A DNA stretch of 64,000 nt from Candidatus Aquidulcis sp. (GTDB lineage: Bacteria > Chloroflexota > Anaerolineae > Anaerolineales > UBA4823). The notes under the pieces were generated by a model, which saw only the letters and a list, made by a program, of their open reading frames with translations, was not told the origin of the DNA and searched no databases. A program made the position numbers and the translations under genes. The stretch covers positions 1 through 64,000 of the forward strand of contig DYIZ01000004.1 in the NCBI GenBank assembly GCA_020723385.1. The letters are read 5' to 3'. Below, in pieces: positions 17,341-25,261 of this stretch. Each line of letters starts with the position of its first letter. The first letter of the stretch is position 1.

Positions 17341-17954
17341 GGTTCGCTACTCCTTTTCGCGCCTCGCTTGGGCTCGACGCTGGAATCGGGGGCCGCCAAT
17401 GCAACCAACCAGTGACGCAGCCTACGGCGGGCGGTGTGAACCAGCCACTTGATGGTTCCAGTCGGGCGCTGTAAGCTGGCGCTCATTTCGGCTTCGCTGT
17501 ACCCCAGGTAGTAGCGCTGCACGATGGCGACGCGCTGCTCGGGAGCCAGCCGCGCCAGGGCTTGCCACACCTCTCGACGAGTCTCGGCGCTGACGGCCAG
17601 GGTTTCCGGGTCGGGATGCGGGTCGGTGAGTGTTTCGATCAGCGAGGCGGCTTGGGCGCGTTCGGCCTCATCCAGCGAGATTTGCCGCTGCTGCCTTTTG
17701 GCGGCTTTGAGGGCGTCGTTGACCACGCTGCGCAAGAACCACGGCCCAAAGGGGCGGGCCTCGTCGAATTGGTGGATTGTCTGGTGCAGCCTGACGAAGG
17801 CATCTTGTACGACATCCTCCGCCAGCGGGCGGTCGCCAACGATCAGGTAGGCGGCGCGCACCGCGCGAAGCTGGTAGCGGATCATCAAGGTATCCAGCCC
17901 GGCGAGGTCGCTGCGTTTGAGACGAGTAATGGCTTGAAAGTCGGTTTCTTCCAT
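17337..17954 (-). CDS. ECF RNA polymerase sigma factor
   Basis: 205 residues. Region 2 (YQLRAVRAAYLIVGDRPLAE then VVQDAFVRLHQTI) and region 4 (LARLAPEQRVAIVQRYYLGY then TGTIKWLVHTARRRLR) are clear. It should direct RNA polymerase to an unknown regulon under control of the membrane partner encoded immediately downstream (ATGA overlap). The ATG at 17954 is preferred; the upstream extension to 18071 runs into a hairpin and lacks conserved sequence. Confidence 0.9.
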   Translation of the reverse strand: MEETDFQAITRLKRSDLAGLDTLMIRYQLRAVRAAYLIVGDRPLAEDVVQDAFVRLHQTIHQFDEARPFGPWFLRSVVNDALKAAKRQQRQISLDEAERAQAASLIETLTDPHPDPETLAVSAETRREVWQALARLAPEQRVAIVQRYYLGYSEAEMSASLQRPTGTIKWLVHTARRRLRHWLVALAAPDSSVEPKRGAKRSSEP

Positions 17955-18028
17955 GGAAGTCGCTTTGGTTGAGGTGCCTCTGATGATACTATCTTTTGGA
18001 GCGGCAAAAGGTTTGAAAGTCAAATGCC

Positions 18029-18061
18029 AGCCCCGGCAGGTGTCGAAAACCTGCCGGGGCT
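18029..18061. terminator. Hairpin between the two sigma/partner operons
   Basis: 13-bp perfect arms (18029-18041 and 18049-18061) with a 7-nt loop lie 48 nt past the end of the 18109-18906 gene, in the 154-bp gap before the next sigma gene. No T-tract on the minus strand. The arms (AGCCCCGGCAGGT type) resemble dispersed Chloroflexota palindromes such as the one at 62950-62982. Confidence 0.55.
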
Positions 18062-18108
18062 TTGCTTTCAAGCGAGAATGTCCAACCAGGTTGTAGAAGT
18101 GGAATTTC

Positions 18109-18906
18109 CTACGGATTAGCCATCAGCATTTCCGCCAGCCGGATCAGCGCAGCTTTGTCGAGCCATTCGATCGGTTGCGTATCCCCCGATTTTTCGAGAG
18201 CATATTGATATACCCCATCGCTCCAATGGAGCCGAAAGACCGGCGCCGCGGCCTCCCAGGTGGCTGATTCGGCGTCCGGGAAGACGACGAACGTGCCTTG
18301 TGCGTATTCGCCTGGATTGCCGCCTACTGGGGCCGGTTCGATGGCTTCGGGCGGCACTTCGCTCCAGGGGCTGGGCGGGAAATTGCTCAAACCCTGGGCA
18401 AGGACAAGCTCCCCGCCCTCGGCGCTGTAATGGAGATAGACAATGGGCTGTGCAAGATCAACTTCGGCAACGCTGAATGTAAATCCCTGCGGGTCAGCTA
18501 CGAAATGCCGGATGCTAAAGCCGACGGCGCTTTCGGCTTCCTCGATGGTCTCATAAGTGACGGTTGACGCTACATTGTTTGCCTCTGGCGATGCATTTGA
18601 GACGGGAGGCGCTGGGAACGAGGTCGCCTGCGCCGGGACGAAGAAGCCGAAAAGGGTTTCGGCAAAGGCGCGGCCTTGGGGGGTGATAACCCACAGAGAA
18701 GCGACGGCTATCAATAGCAAAAGGGCTATCGCTGTCAGACGTAGTTTGGTGTTCATTATTAGATTTCCTCGAACCGACTGGGGTCTGTGTACCCAGGGTG
18801 CATTTTCCATGCGGCGGTAAAACCGCGCGCCGGGAACAGGTTGGATTTGAGCGAGCAGTTTTTCGATTTGCTGCTCATCGGGGGTAGCGTGTGGTTTCTG
18901 GTTCAT
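18109..18906 (-). CDS. Membrane-anchored sigma-factor partner, DUF4367-like
   Basis: 265 residues. Cytoplasmic N-terminus (about 50 residues), one membrane helix (LTAIALLLLIAVASLWVI), the juxtamembrane TPQGRAFAETLFGFF motif, then an exported DUF4367-like domain beginning VTYETIEEAESAVGFSI with a GNPGEYAQGTF strand. It starts 2 nt after the stop of the upstream ECF sigma gene, so it is almost certainly its partner. The ATG at 18906 is used because the longer form to 18933 would overlap the sigma gene. Confidence 0.82.
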   Translation of the reverse strand: MNQKPHATPDEQQIEKLLAQIQPVPGARFYRRMENAPWVHRPQSVRGNLIMNTKLRLTAIALLLLIAVASLWVITPQGRAFAETLFGFFVPAQATSFPAPPVSNASPEANNVASTVTYETIEEAESAVGFSIRHFVADPQGFTFSVAEVDLAQPIVYLHYSAEGGELVLAQGLSNFPPSPWSEVPPEAIEPAPVGGNPGEYAQGTFVVFPDAESATWEAAAPVFRLHWSDGVYQYALEKSGDTQPIEWLDKAALIRLAEMLMANP

Positions 18907-18908
18907 CG

Positions 18909-19487
18909 TTACGACTCCTCGGGCGCAGGCCACTGGTTTTGCAGCCGCGCCAGCGCCCGGCGGATGGCGACGGATACGGTGTTCTCGGGGACGCTGAGGT
19001 ACTCCGCAATTTGATTGACGCGCCAGCCGAGCAGGTAGCGCAGCACGAGCATTTCGCGTGGTTTATCGGGCAGAGCCTGCAACAGCGTCCACAAAATCTG
19101 GCGCTGCTCATCGGCGACGAGTCCCTCTTCGAGCGGGGCGTCGAGAGATGGCAAATCCGCTGGAAGCTCATCGGCCGGGTTCGCCGCTTTCTGGCGGCGG
19201 TAGGCATCAATCACCAGCCGTCGGGCGATCTTCAGCAGCCAGCCGAGCGCGGCGGCTTCATCGCCGTCGAAGGTGTGGCGGGCTTTCCAGGCGCGGGCGA
19301 ACGTCTCGGCGGCCAGATCCTCGACTTCCTCTTGCGGGCCGCCACGTAACCCATAGATATACCGGAATACTGATATGTGCGCCCGTTCATAAACGGCTGC
19401 AAAGGCCGCAGGAGCGCCAAGGGGCGAAACCCCAGAGATAGGTTTAAAGAATTGGGAGAGATTTTGCAATGGTTTTGTTCGAGTCAA
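18909..19487 (-). CDS. ECF RNA polymerase sigma factor
   Basis: 192 residues from a TTG start; GAGGAG lies about 8 nt upstream and no internal Met could serve. Region 2 (VFRYIYGLRGGPQEEVEDLA, AETFARAWKAR) and region 4 (LPDKPREMLVLRYLLGWRVN, QIAEYL, NTVSVAIRRALARL) are well formed. Pairs with the DUF4367-like membrane protein encoded directly after it. The short 8-bp inverted repeat 19501-19508/19520-19527 just upstream may be part of its control region. Confidence 0.88.
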   Translation of the reverse strand: MTRTKPLQNLSQFFKPISGVSPLGAPAAFAAVYERAHISVFRYIYGLRGGPQEEVEDLAAETFARAWKARHTFDGDEAAALGWLLKIARRLVIDAYRRQKAANPADELPADLPSLDAPLEEGLVADEQRQILWTLLQALPDKPREMLVLRYLLGWRVNQIAEYLSVPENTVSVAIRRALARLQNQWPAPEES

Positions 19488-19577
19488 ATTCCTGTGCTCC
19501 TCTCATCACGCGCATGACATGATGAGAAACGCACTGACCTCTAAAATCTGACAGATTCCCCGCAAATAAATGGCAAC

Positions 19578-19853
19578 CTACTCGGATTCTGGCGGTGTTG
19601 ATTCCCCCTCGGCCTCGGAAGCCAGGAATTGCCGCAATTCTTCGAAACTGGCCGGTTCCGGGCCAGTTGCCAGGCGTTCAGCAATCTGGTTCTGAGCGCT
19701 CATGGCATCCCATAATTCTTTGCGTAACACGGGGATTTCACGCGGGGCAGTCACACCAATCTTGATTTTGTCCCCCTCGATGGCCAGGATGGTTACCACG
19801 ATGTTTTCGCCAATCACCAGGCTTTCGTCAACCCGCCGGGTCAGAACCAGCAT
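19578..19853 (-). CDS. csrA: Translational regulator CsrA
   Basis: 91 residues. CsrA dimers bind GGA motifs in mRNA leaders; next to flagellar genes it usually represses flagellin translation and is opposed by FliW. The core MLVLTRRVDESLVIGENI and KIKIGVTAPREIPVLRKEL segments are canonical. The protein is longer than most (61-75) because of an acidic C-terminal tail (about 62-91). It is the last gene of the flgM-flgN-flgK-flgL-csrA string, 14 nt after flgL. No fliW is in the window. Confidence 0.95.
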   Translation of the reverse strand: MLVLTRRVDESLVIGENIVVTILAIEGDKIKIGVTAPREIPVLRKELWDAMSAQNQIAERLATGPEPASFEELRQFLASEAEGESTPPESE

Positions 19854-19867
19854 AGCTCACCTCGACA

Positions 19868-20767
19868 TTAACTCAGTAAATCGAACAGGCTCAACGCTGA
19901 AATGGCACGCTGCCCAACTTCCAAAACCGCCTGGTACACCGTCTCCTGACTGCGTAACATGCTAATCGCCTCGGCCATGTTGATGTCTTCTGTTTGCGAC
20001 AACAGGCTTTTTAGCTCGATTTGGTTTTTGCCGATGCTGTCAATGTTAGCGCGCACTTGCTGCTGGCGTGTGCCGTTATTGGCGGCTGTCTCGCTGATCG
20101 TTTTCTGGGCAGCATCGAGCGGTGCAAGCGCGGCCTGTATGGCAGTGCTGTCATTGGCATTCAGAGCATCGCGGGCTGCAATGATGGCATCGAACAACGG
20201 TGTGAAAATCCCGCTGCCAGTCGTATTTTGGGGGATGGTGCGGCCCGGGGCGATGGCGCGCAGCATGATTCCAGCGTCGCCATTGTAGTTGACTGCATCA
20301 TACAGGCCATCGGCGTTGTTGTCAACCGGCGCAAACGGGACGGTTGTGGTTTTGAAGCCTGCGAAAATATACTGGTTTTTATGAGATGTGTTGCCGGCTC
20401 CGATAGCATCTTCGAGTAATTGATCCATCTCTAAAGCCAGGGCGCGCCGCTCATCTGCGCCTAGGGTGTCCGAGATGCCTTTTTGCGCCAGCGTCATGGC
20501 TTGCCCGGCCAATTTTACCGTCTGCGCCAATGCCGCATCTGTGGCAGACATCCAGTCATTAATGGTGTGAGTCGTGTCCAGATAGGCCTGGCTGGCCTCC
20601 AGACTGGAGCGCAGGGTCAGCGAGGCAGCCGCTCGCGCCGGGTCATCCGATGGCTGCTGAAACTGCTTGCCAGAAGCAATCTTTTGCTGGAGCGAATAAA
20701 GCCGTTGCAAATTCTCGTCCATATACTGGATAGCGTTACCCGTCATCAGTTGGTGTGTGATACGCAT
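19868..20767 (-). CDS. flgL: Flagellar hook-filament junction protein FlgL (HAP3)
   Basis: 299 residues. Joins the hook to the filament together with FlgK. The flagellin-like N-terminus MRITHQLMTGNAIQYMDENL and LYSLQQKIASGKQFQQPSDD and the C-terminal helix (EAISMLRSQETVYQAVLEVG) are typical. Secreted by the flagellar export apparatus, so it lacks a signal peptide. AGAGGTG precedes the start. Located between flgK and csrA, in the sigma-28-controlled operon. Confidence 0.95.
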   Translation of the reverse strand: MRITHQLMTGNAIQYMDENLQRLYSLQQKIASGKQFQQPSDDPARAAASLTLRSSLEASQAYLDTTHTINDWMSATDAALAQTVKLAGQAMTLAQKGISDTLGADERRALALEMDQLLEDAIGAGNTSHKNQYIFAGFKTTTVPFAPVDNNADGLYDAVNYNGDAGIMLRAIAPGRTIPQNTTGSGIFTPLFDAIIAARDALNANDSTAIQAALAPLDAAQKTISETAANNGTRQQQVRANIDSIGKNQIELKSLLSQTEDINMAEAISMLRSQETVYQAVLEVGQRAISALSLFDLLS

Positions 20768-20792
20768 GGCGCACCTCTTTCATCTCTTGCCT

Positions 20793-22211
20793 TTACCGAC
20801 CAACCAACCCCATACCGTTGATCACCCGGTCGAGCATATCGTCCATCACGTTCATCAAGCGGGCGGCAGCCTGGTAAGCGCGTTGGGATTTGACCAGGTT
20901 GGCGGCTTCTTCGTCGAGCGAAACGCCCACAGCCGATTCGTGCTGAGCCTTCAGGTAGCTGGCAGTCATTAGCTTGTCGCTTGCCCGGTCTGAGGCGGTT
21001 TTCACCTCGACGCCCAGCTCGCCGATTTTCTGGGTGTAATATTGGTTGAGAGTGGTCGTGCCGCCGTTCATGAACAGCCCAGCGCTTATGTCATGAATGG
21101 CGGCAGCCTGGCTGCCGTCGCCGGGCGAATCCATTCCACCGGCGGCTGCCAGGTTGTTCAAGTCGTTCAAATTATCGCTGATGCGGATTTCGAGCGCGTA
21201 ATCCGTAGTTGTGAACGGCTCGAAGAAATCCAGGTTGGTGGCATTATTCAACCCATAACCGCCGCGATGCAGGGTGTTGACACGCGTTGCCAGTTCGTAA
21301 GCCAGGGTATTCAGCCCCGAAAGTTGATCGGGGACGACGCGGTCGCGCACGTCGAACAGGGATGCGATCTCCCCGGATGGCGCGTCCAACACCTGACCAT
21401 CATCAACCCAGGTGACGCTCGCCAGGTTGTTGTTAGCTGGATCGGGGGAAGTCTCAAGCTCGAAAGCGGTCGAACCGACGACAAGGGCGTGCCGGCCAAT
21501 TGAAACCACCGCCTCACCGTTCTCCTGGGTGTAGGAGACGGCCCCCGCAATTTCAGACAACCGGTTTAGCAGTTGATCCCGCTGGTCGAGGAGATCGTTG
21601 GGCTGGTCGCCTGCGGCTTTGACCTTGACGATCTCAGCATTCAGACGGGCAATCAGCGAAGCAGCCGTGTTGATCTCACTGACCCGTTGTTCGATTGCCA
21701 AATCCTGGTCTTTGCGGAAGGCTATCAGGCCTTCTGCCCGCCCATGGATCGCTTCGGCGAGATTTTCGGCATCTGCCCGTAATTCGGCCCGCAAAGCCAT
21801 ATTGGCCGGGTCGCTGCTCAACGCCTGCCAACCCTTCCAGAAGGCATCCAACTTGGGAATCAGCCCATCTGTGGAGGTCTCTGCGAGGGTCGCTTCCACT
21901 TGCGCCAGCATGTTGCTCGCCAACTCCCATTGCTTCGCTTCACCGACCGTGCGCCGGTAACGGCCATCGAAAAAGTCGAGGTTGAAGCGGTTGATGCGGC
22001 TGGTCATCACGCCGTTGCCCATCTGGCCGGCAAAGGCGCCTCCCAGCAGGGTAGGATAGGGATACGGCAACTCAGCCGACAGGACTGATTCCTGGCGGTG
22101 GTATCCCGGTGTGTTGGCGTTGGCAACATTGTGTTCGATCACCTCGATGGCGCGCTGGTGAGCGAGGATGGCATTTAGAGCCAGGTTGACACCTGAGTGG
22201 AGGGTAGGCAT
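20793..22211 (-). CDS. flgK: Flagellar hook-associated protein FlgK (HAP1)
   Basis: 472 residues, on the short side of the family (about 450-650). Forms the hook-filament junction. N-terminus LNAILAHQRAIEVIEHNVAN followed by ANTPGYHRQ is the conserved axial-protein motif, and the C-terminus has DEEAANLVKSQRAYQAAARL then MNVMDDMLDRVI. The middle domain is small. Preceded by flgN and followed by flgL. Confidence 0.95.
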   Translation of the reverse strand: MPTLHSGVNLALNAILAHQRAIEVIEHNVANANTPGYHRQESVLSAELPYPYPTLLGGAFAGQMGNGVMTSRINRFNLDFFDGRYRRTVGEAKQWELASNMLAQVEATLAETSTDGLIPKLDAFWKGWQALSSDPANMALRAELRADAENLAEAIHGRAEGLIAFRKDQDLAIEQRVSEINTAASLIARLNAEIVKVKAAGDQPNDLLDQRDQLLNRLSEIAGAVSYTQENGEAVVSIGRHALVVGSTAFELETSPDPANNNLASVTWVDDGQVLDAPSGEIASLFDVRDRVVPDQLSGLNTLAYELATRVNTLHRGGYGLNNATNLDFFEPFTTTDYALEIRISDNLNDLNNLAAAGGMDSPGDGSQAAAIHDISAGLFMNGGTTTLNQYYTQKIGELGVEVKTASDRASDKLMTASYLKAQHESAVGVSLDEEAANLVKSQRAYQAAARLMNVMDDMLDRVINGMGLVGR

Positions 22212-22226
22212 CTTCGTATCTCGCTG

Positions 22227-22757
22227 TTACATGCCCTGGTCAACATCCCAGGCCAACTCAAGCCCGGTAACTCGGGTTTCGACGCCGGGGCGCTGGTAAA
22301 CCAGGGAAGGCCGGTAGAGATCCAGCAGAAACGACTGCACAGCGTCTACCCGCTCCAGGGCAATCATCGCCAGGGTATGGTTGCCGCGCGTCAGGTTGTG
22401 AATATCGCTGGAGAGGGCCAGGATACCCTCACGCAGGCGCGCCATCCGGCCGGCCGCGTTCGAATGCAGGGTTTTGGCCTGCAGCGTTTTCGCCAGCGCG
22501 GCAATGGTCGCAGGTTCAGTATTCATGCCCAAGAATAGCGCCAAATCCTGGGTGATCATTCGCCGGTGATCTTCGACCTGCCCCAATTCGTCGAGCAGCG
22601 CTTCTTTATGCTCGACCGCCAGCGACAGCGCCTGGACATCATTCTTGGATAAAAGCTGGCGCTCACTTTGGGTAAGCGCGTGCAAGTTTTGGCAAATGCG
22701 AAATTCTTGCACCAGTAGTTCTTCGAGGGTACTAACAAGGCTATCTGCGTTTTCCAT
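22227..22757 (-). CDS. flgN: Flagellar export chaperone FlgN
   Basis: 176 residues. FlgN keeps FlgK and FlgL unfolded for export. The protein is mostly helical with the FlgN-family pattern of a long N-terminal coiled helix (LVSTLEELLVQEFRICQNLH) and a weakly conserved C-terminus. Identification rests on this plus its place between flgM and flgK. The start at 22757 is an ATG with a weak ribosome site; a TTG at 22796 would add 13 residues. Confidence 0.8.
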   Translation of the reverse strand: MENADSLVSTLEELLVQEFRICQNLHALTQSERQLLSKNDVQALSLAVEHKEALLDELGQVEDHRRMITQDLALFLGMNTEPATIAALAKTLQAKTLHSNAAGRMARLREGILALSSDIHNLTRGNHTLAMIALERVDAVQSFLLDLYRPSLVYQRPGVETRVTGLELAWDVDQGM

Positions 22758-22819
22758 AGCACGGTTTCCAGCCGCAAAGGTGAGATTATTTGTCAAAATT
22801 TTCGCAACACTCCGCTTCG

Positions 22820-23122
22820 CTATTCCTTGAACCGCGAGACCAATACATGGGCGAGTTTTTCGATGGGGATTTGATATTGGCCGGAATTGACCTGGCTGCG
22901 CAGCTCGTTGACCAGGTACTCCCGAACCTCGGGGGTCTCATCGAGCTGGGTGTGCATCTTGGCCAGCAGGCGGGCGCGCTCCGAGAGAGAGGCGCGGTCT
23001 TTGCCGGTGAGCGCATCCGCGCGCGCGTCGGTTTCACCCGTGCGCAAAGATTTCTCGACCGGGTCGGTGTTCCCGGTTTGCTTGGGGGTGATGCGGTTGG
23101 CGTGGGTTGGGTCAACTTTCAT
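22820..23122 (-). CDS. flgM: Anti-sigma-28 factor FlgM
   Basis: 100 residues. FlgM holds FliA inactive until the hook is complete and FlgM is exported. Seen: the disordered N-terminus with Thr/Asp-rich sequence, then the C-terminal FliA-binding part with VREYLVNELRSQVNSGQYQI and PIEKLAHVLVSRF, which matches FlgM proteins well. First gene after a perfect sigma-28 promoter, so FliA would activate its own inhibitor, as in enterics and Bacillus. Confidence 0.92.
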   Translation of the reverse strand: MKVDPTHANRITPKQTGNTDPVEKSLRTGETDARADALTGKDRASLSERARLLAKMHTQLDETPEVREYLVNELRSQVNSGQYQIPIEKLAHVLVSRFKE

Positions 23123-23182
23123 GGCTGCTCTCCGGTGAGTGAGGGTGCGAGTGGGCTGGGAACGTGTGATAATCCTGCTCTA

Positions 23183-23209
23183 TTATCGGCAGCCCGCCGC
23201 TAAACTTTA
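23183..23209 (-). promoter_or_regulatory. Sigma-28 (FliA) promoter of flgM-flgN-flgK-flgL-csrA
   Basis: On the minus strand: -35 TAAAGTTT (23202-23209), an 11-nt spacer, and -10 GCCGATAA (23183-23190). This is an exact match to the classical FliA/SigD consensus. The -35 element overlaps the flgG stop codon (23207-23209). Expected transcription start is near 23176, about 54 nt before the flgM start codon. Confidence 0.92.
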
Positions 23210-23944
23210 TGCCCTGATATGGATCGCCTCGCCGAGCATTTGATCGGTCTGTTGAAAAGTGCGCAGCGATAGCTCGAACGAGCGTTGTAAAGAGATCATC
23301 TGGGTCATTTCGCTGGCCATATCCACGTTCGATTGTTCGACGGCGTTGCCCACGATCTGTCCGAAATTTTCTGAGGCTGGCGCCCCGGCTTCTGCTGCGC
23401 CCGAAACATCGCTCGCCAGCCAGAGATTTTGTCCAAAGTTTTGCAGCCCATTGGGGTTGGGGAACCGGTTGAGTTGGATCGTCCCCACCTGGTTCCAGGT
23501 ATCCCCTTGTTGAGCCATCACCGTCCCATCTGGATTGATATGGACTGCGACGGCATCCTGCGGGATTTGTCCATCCCATACCAGCGGGTAGCCATTGGCG
23601 CTGACGATTTGCAGATCCGGCCCCAGGCCGAACCTGCCGTCACGAGTGTAGGCGGTGCGCCCATCGGGCAGGCTGACGGCGAAGAAACCCGGACCCTGGA
23701 TCGCCAGGTCGAGGGCGTTGGAAGTCTCGCTCAATGATCCTTGCTGCATGAAATTCTGGGTCGAGCTGAGTTGGACGCCGCCATACTGGCGGGCGTTGAG
23801 CAATTCCTGGAAGTTCGCCCGGCTGCTCTTGTAGCCGATCGTATTCACATTGGCGAGATTGTTGCTGACCACGTCCAGATCGAGCAGTTGGGTGAGCATC
23901 CCGCTGCGGGTGACGTTGAGAATTTGGGTAAGGGTGAAGGTCAT
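23207..23944 (-). CDS. flgG: Flagellar rod protein FlgG
   Basis: 245 residues. Axial rod or hook-basal-body protein. The N-terminus has the axial motif SNNLANVNTIGYKSSRANFQ, then a QLSSTQNFMQQGSLSETSN segment, an ALDLAIQGPGFFAV turn, and the C-terminal helix NVDMASEMTQMISLQRSFEL. Two such genes lie in tandem (this and 24031-24789); this one is taken as FlgG because the C-terminal helix and the SNALDLAIQG segment fit best, but FlgF/FlgG assignment could be swapped. AGGAG precedes the start. Confidence 0.85.
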   Translation of the reverse strand: MTFTLTQILNVTRSGMLTQLLDLDVVSNNLANVNTIGYKSSRANFQELLNARQYGGVQLSSTQNFMQQGSLSETSNALDLAIQGPGFFAVSLPDGRTAYTRDGRFGLGPDLQIVSANGYPLVWDGQIPQDAVAVHINPDGTVMAQQGDTWNQVGTIQLNRFPNPNGLQNFGQNLWLASDVSGAAEAGAPASENFGQIVGNAVEQSNVDMASEMTQMISLQRSFELSLRTFQQTDQMLGEAIHIRA

Positions 23945-23968
23945 ATCAGGCTCCTGTCAATGATCGTC

Positions 23969-24024
23969 GAAGGTGTAGCGTGGAGGATGGAGCGACTTTT
24001 CGCTTCACCCTCTACGCTCCACCT
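23969..24024. repeat. Imperfect 26-nt inverted repeat between the two rod genes
   Basis: Arms 23969-23994 and 23999-24024 match at 22 of 26 positions, with a CTTT loop. A run of T follows on the plus strand, which is opposite to the direction of transcription of both neighbours, so it is not a terminator for flgF. It looks like a dispersed palindromic element of GGTGTAGCGTGGAGG type. Confidence 0.65.
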
Positions 24025-24030
24025 TTTTTG

Positions 24031-24789
24031 TTAAACGCCACCCAGGCTGGAAATCGTCTTGCCGAGCAGCTCGTCCTGCGTTTTTACCATGGTCTGCGCC
24101 GCTTCGTAGGCGCGGGTTACCGCGACCATCTGGGTCATCAAGTTGGCCGGGTTGGCGTTGGCCATTTCGAGTACACCTTGCTGGACGAGGCCAATTTCTT
24201 GCCCGGTCGGGGCGCCGGCGGCGGCGAACAAGTTCGGCAGATCACGGGTCAGCTCGGCGGCAGGGTCCGCAAACGAGGCCAGGCCCAACTGGCCGGCAGC
24301 CTGACCGTTCACCATCAGCGTGCCATCCAGGGCGACCGAGAGATCGCCTTCTGGCAGGTTGATTGGCTGGCCGCCAGTGTCCAGCACCGGGTAGCCGTCC
24401 AATGTGACCAGGTTGCCTGCCGCGTCACGGTCGAAACGGCCGTCGCGAGTGTAGCGTTCACCATTGGGGGTCTGGATGCGGAAAAACCCCGGGCCATGGA
24501 TCGCCAGGTCGTAGGGCTGCCCCGTCTCTTGCAGCGCCCCATCGCTGTAATCGGTTTCCTCGGGTAATGCCTCGACCCCCAGCCCCAGGTTTCCAATCCA
24601 GCGCAGGGGTTGGGCGGTCGCCGTTGGGCCGAAGGGGGTAATCTCGGCAGTCTGGATGAAATCCTGGAGGGGCGTCAACACCTGCTTGAAGCCCGGTGTG
24701 TTCAGGTTGGCGATGTTGTGCGCCAGCGCGCCCTGGCGGGCGAGGTTCGCCAGCATGGCCGAAGCCGCTGAATATAAGCCTTTGATCAT
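24031..24789 (-). CDS. flgF: Flagellar basal-body rod protein FlgF (FlhO-like)
   Basis: 252 residues. The N-terminus MIKGLYSAASAMLANLARQG with LAHNIANLNTPGFKQ is the conserved rod/hook motif; AIHGPGFFRIQTPNGERYTR follows, and the C-terminal helix ANPANLMTQMVAVTRAYEAA ends the protein. Member of the FlgF/FlgG/FlhO group. Start overlaps the stop of the upstream 143-residue gene by ATGA. Transcribed before flgG, as flgF usually is. Confidence 0.85.
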   Translation of the reverse strand: MIKGLYSAASAMLANLARQGALAHNIANLNTPGFKQVLTPLQDFIQTAEITPFGPTATAQPLRWIGNLGLGVEALPEETDYSDGALQETGQPYDLAIHGPGFFRIQTPNGERYTRDGRFDRDAAGNLVTLDGYPVLDTGGQPINLPEGDLSVALDGTLMVNGQAAGQLGLASFADPAAELTRDLPNLFAAAGAPTGQEIGLVQQGVLEMANANPANLMTQMVAVTRAYEAAQTMVKTQDELLGKTISSLGGV

Positions 24790-25217
24790 TCCGTTATCTC
24801 CGTGGTTGTGCGCCGCTGGCTCATGCTCAAGATAAGCCGCACTTCGTCGCGGGTCATCCCCATCTGGCGGGCGATGTCAATGTCTGTCATGCCGCCGGCA
24901 GCCATTGCCGTGACGACCGTATTGCGCTCGGTAGGCGATGATGACGGCAGTGAATGGGCGCCGCTGCCGTTGCCACGTTGAACGACGCTCAACAAGGTGC
25001 GAAAATCGTCTTGCGCCATCACCCCGGAAGCTTGCAGGGGAGCCTTTGCCGTGGCGGTCTGCGCCTCATGCGACTCGTTGACGATGGTGCGCAAGCCATC
25101 CACCAGCGGGGTGAGCCGCTCGGCCTGGGCTTTTTGACCCTGCACACGGGCAGTCTCACGCGCCAGTTGGATCAGATTGAGTGTGTCGTTGAGCATAACG
25201 GGTGTGATTTGGGACAT
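24786..25217 (-). CDS. Unknown flagellar-operon protein with a C-terminal HTH-like segment
   Basis: 143 residues, not recognised. N-terminal half is helical (LNDTLNLIQLARETARVQGQ). The C-terminus AMAAGGMTDIDIARQMGMTR then DEVRLILSM has the spacing of a helix-turn-helix (like the RNA-polymerase region-4 or DUF6115-type tails of some Firmicutes flagellar operon proteins). Position between fliA and flgF, with ATGA coupling to flgF, suggests a role in flagellar gene control or assembly. Confidence 0.7.
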   Translation of the reverse strand: MSQITPVMLNDTLNLIQLARETARVQGQKAQAERLTPLVDGLRTIVNESHEAQTATAKAPLQASGVMAQDDFRTLLSVVQRGNGSGAHSLPSSSPTERNTVVTAMAAGGMTDIDIARQMGMTRDEVRLILSMSQRRTTTEITE

Positions 25218-25261
25218 TTCAGCACCTTGGAGCCTGTAAGAATTTCACTGGATTGTGGGTT

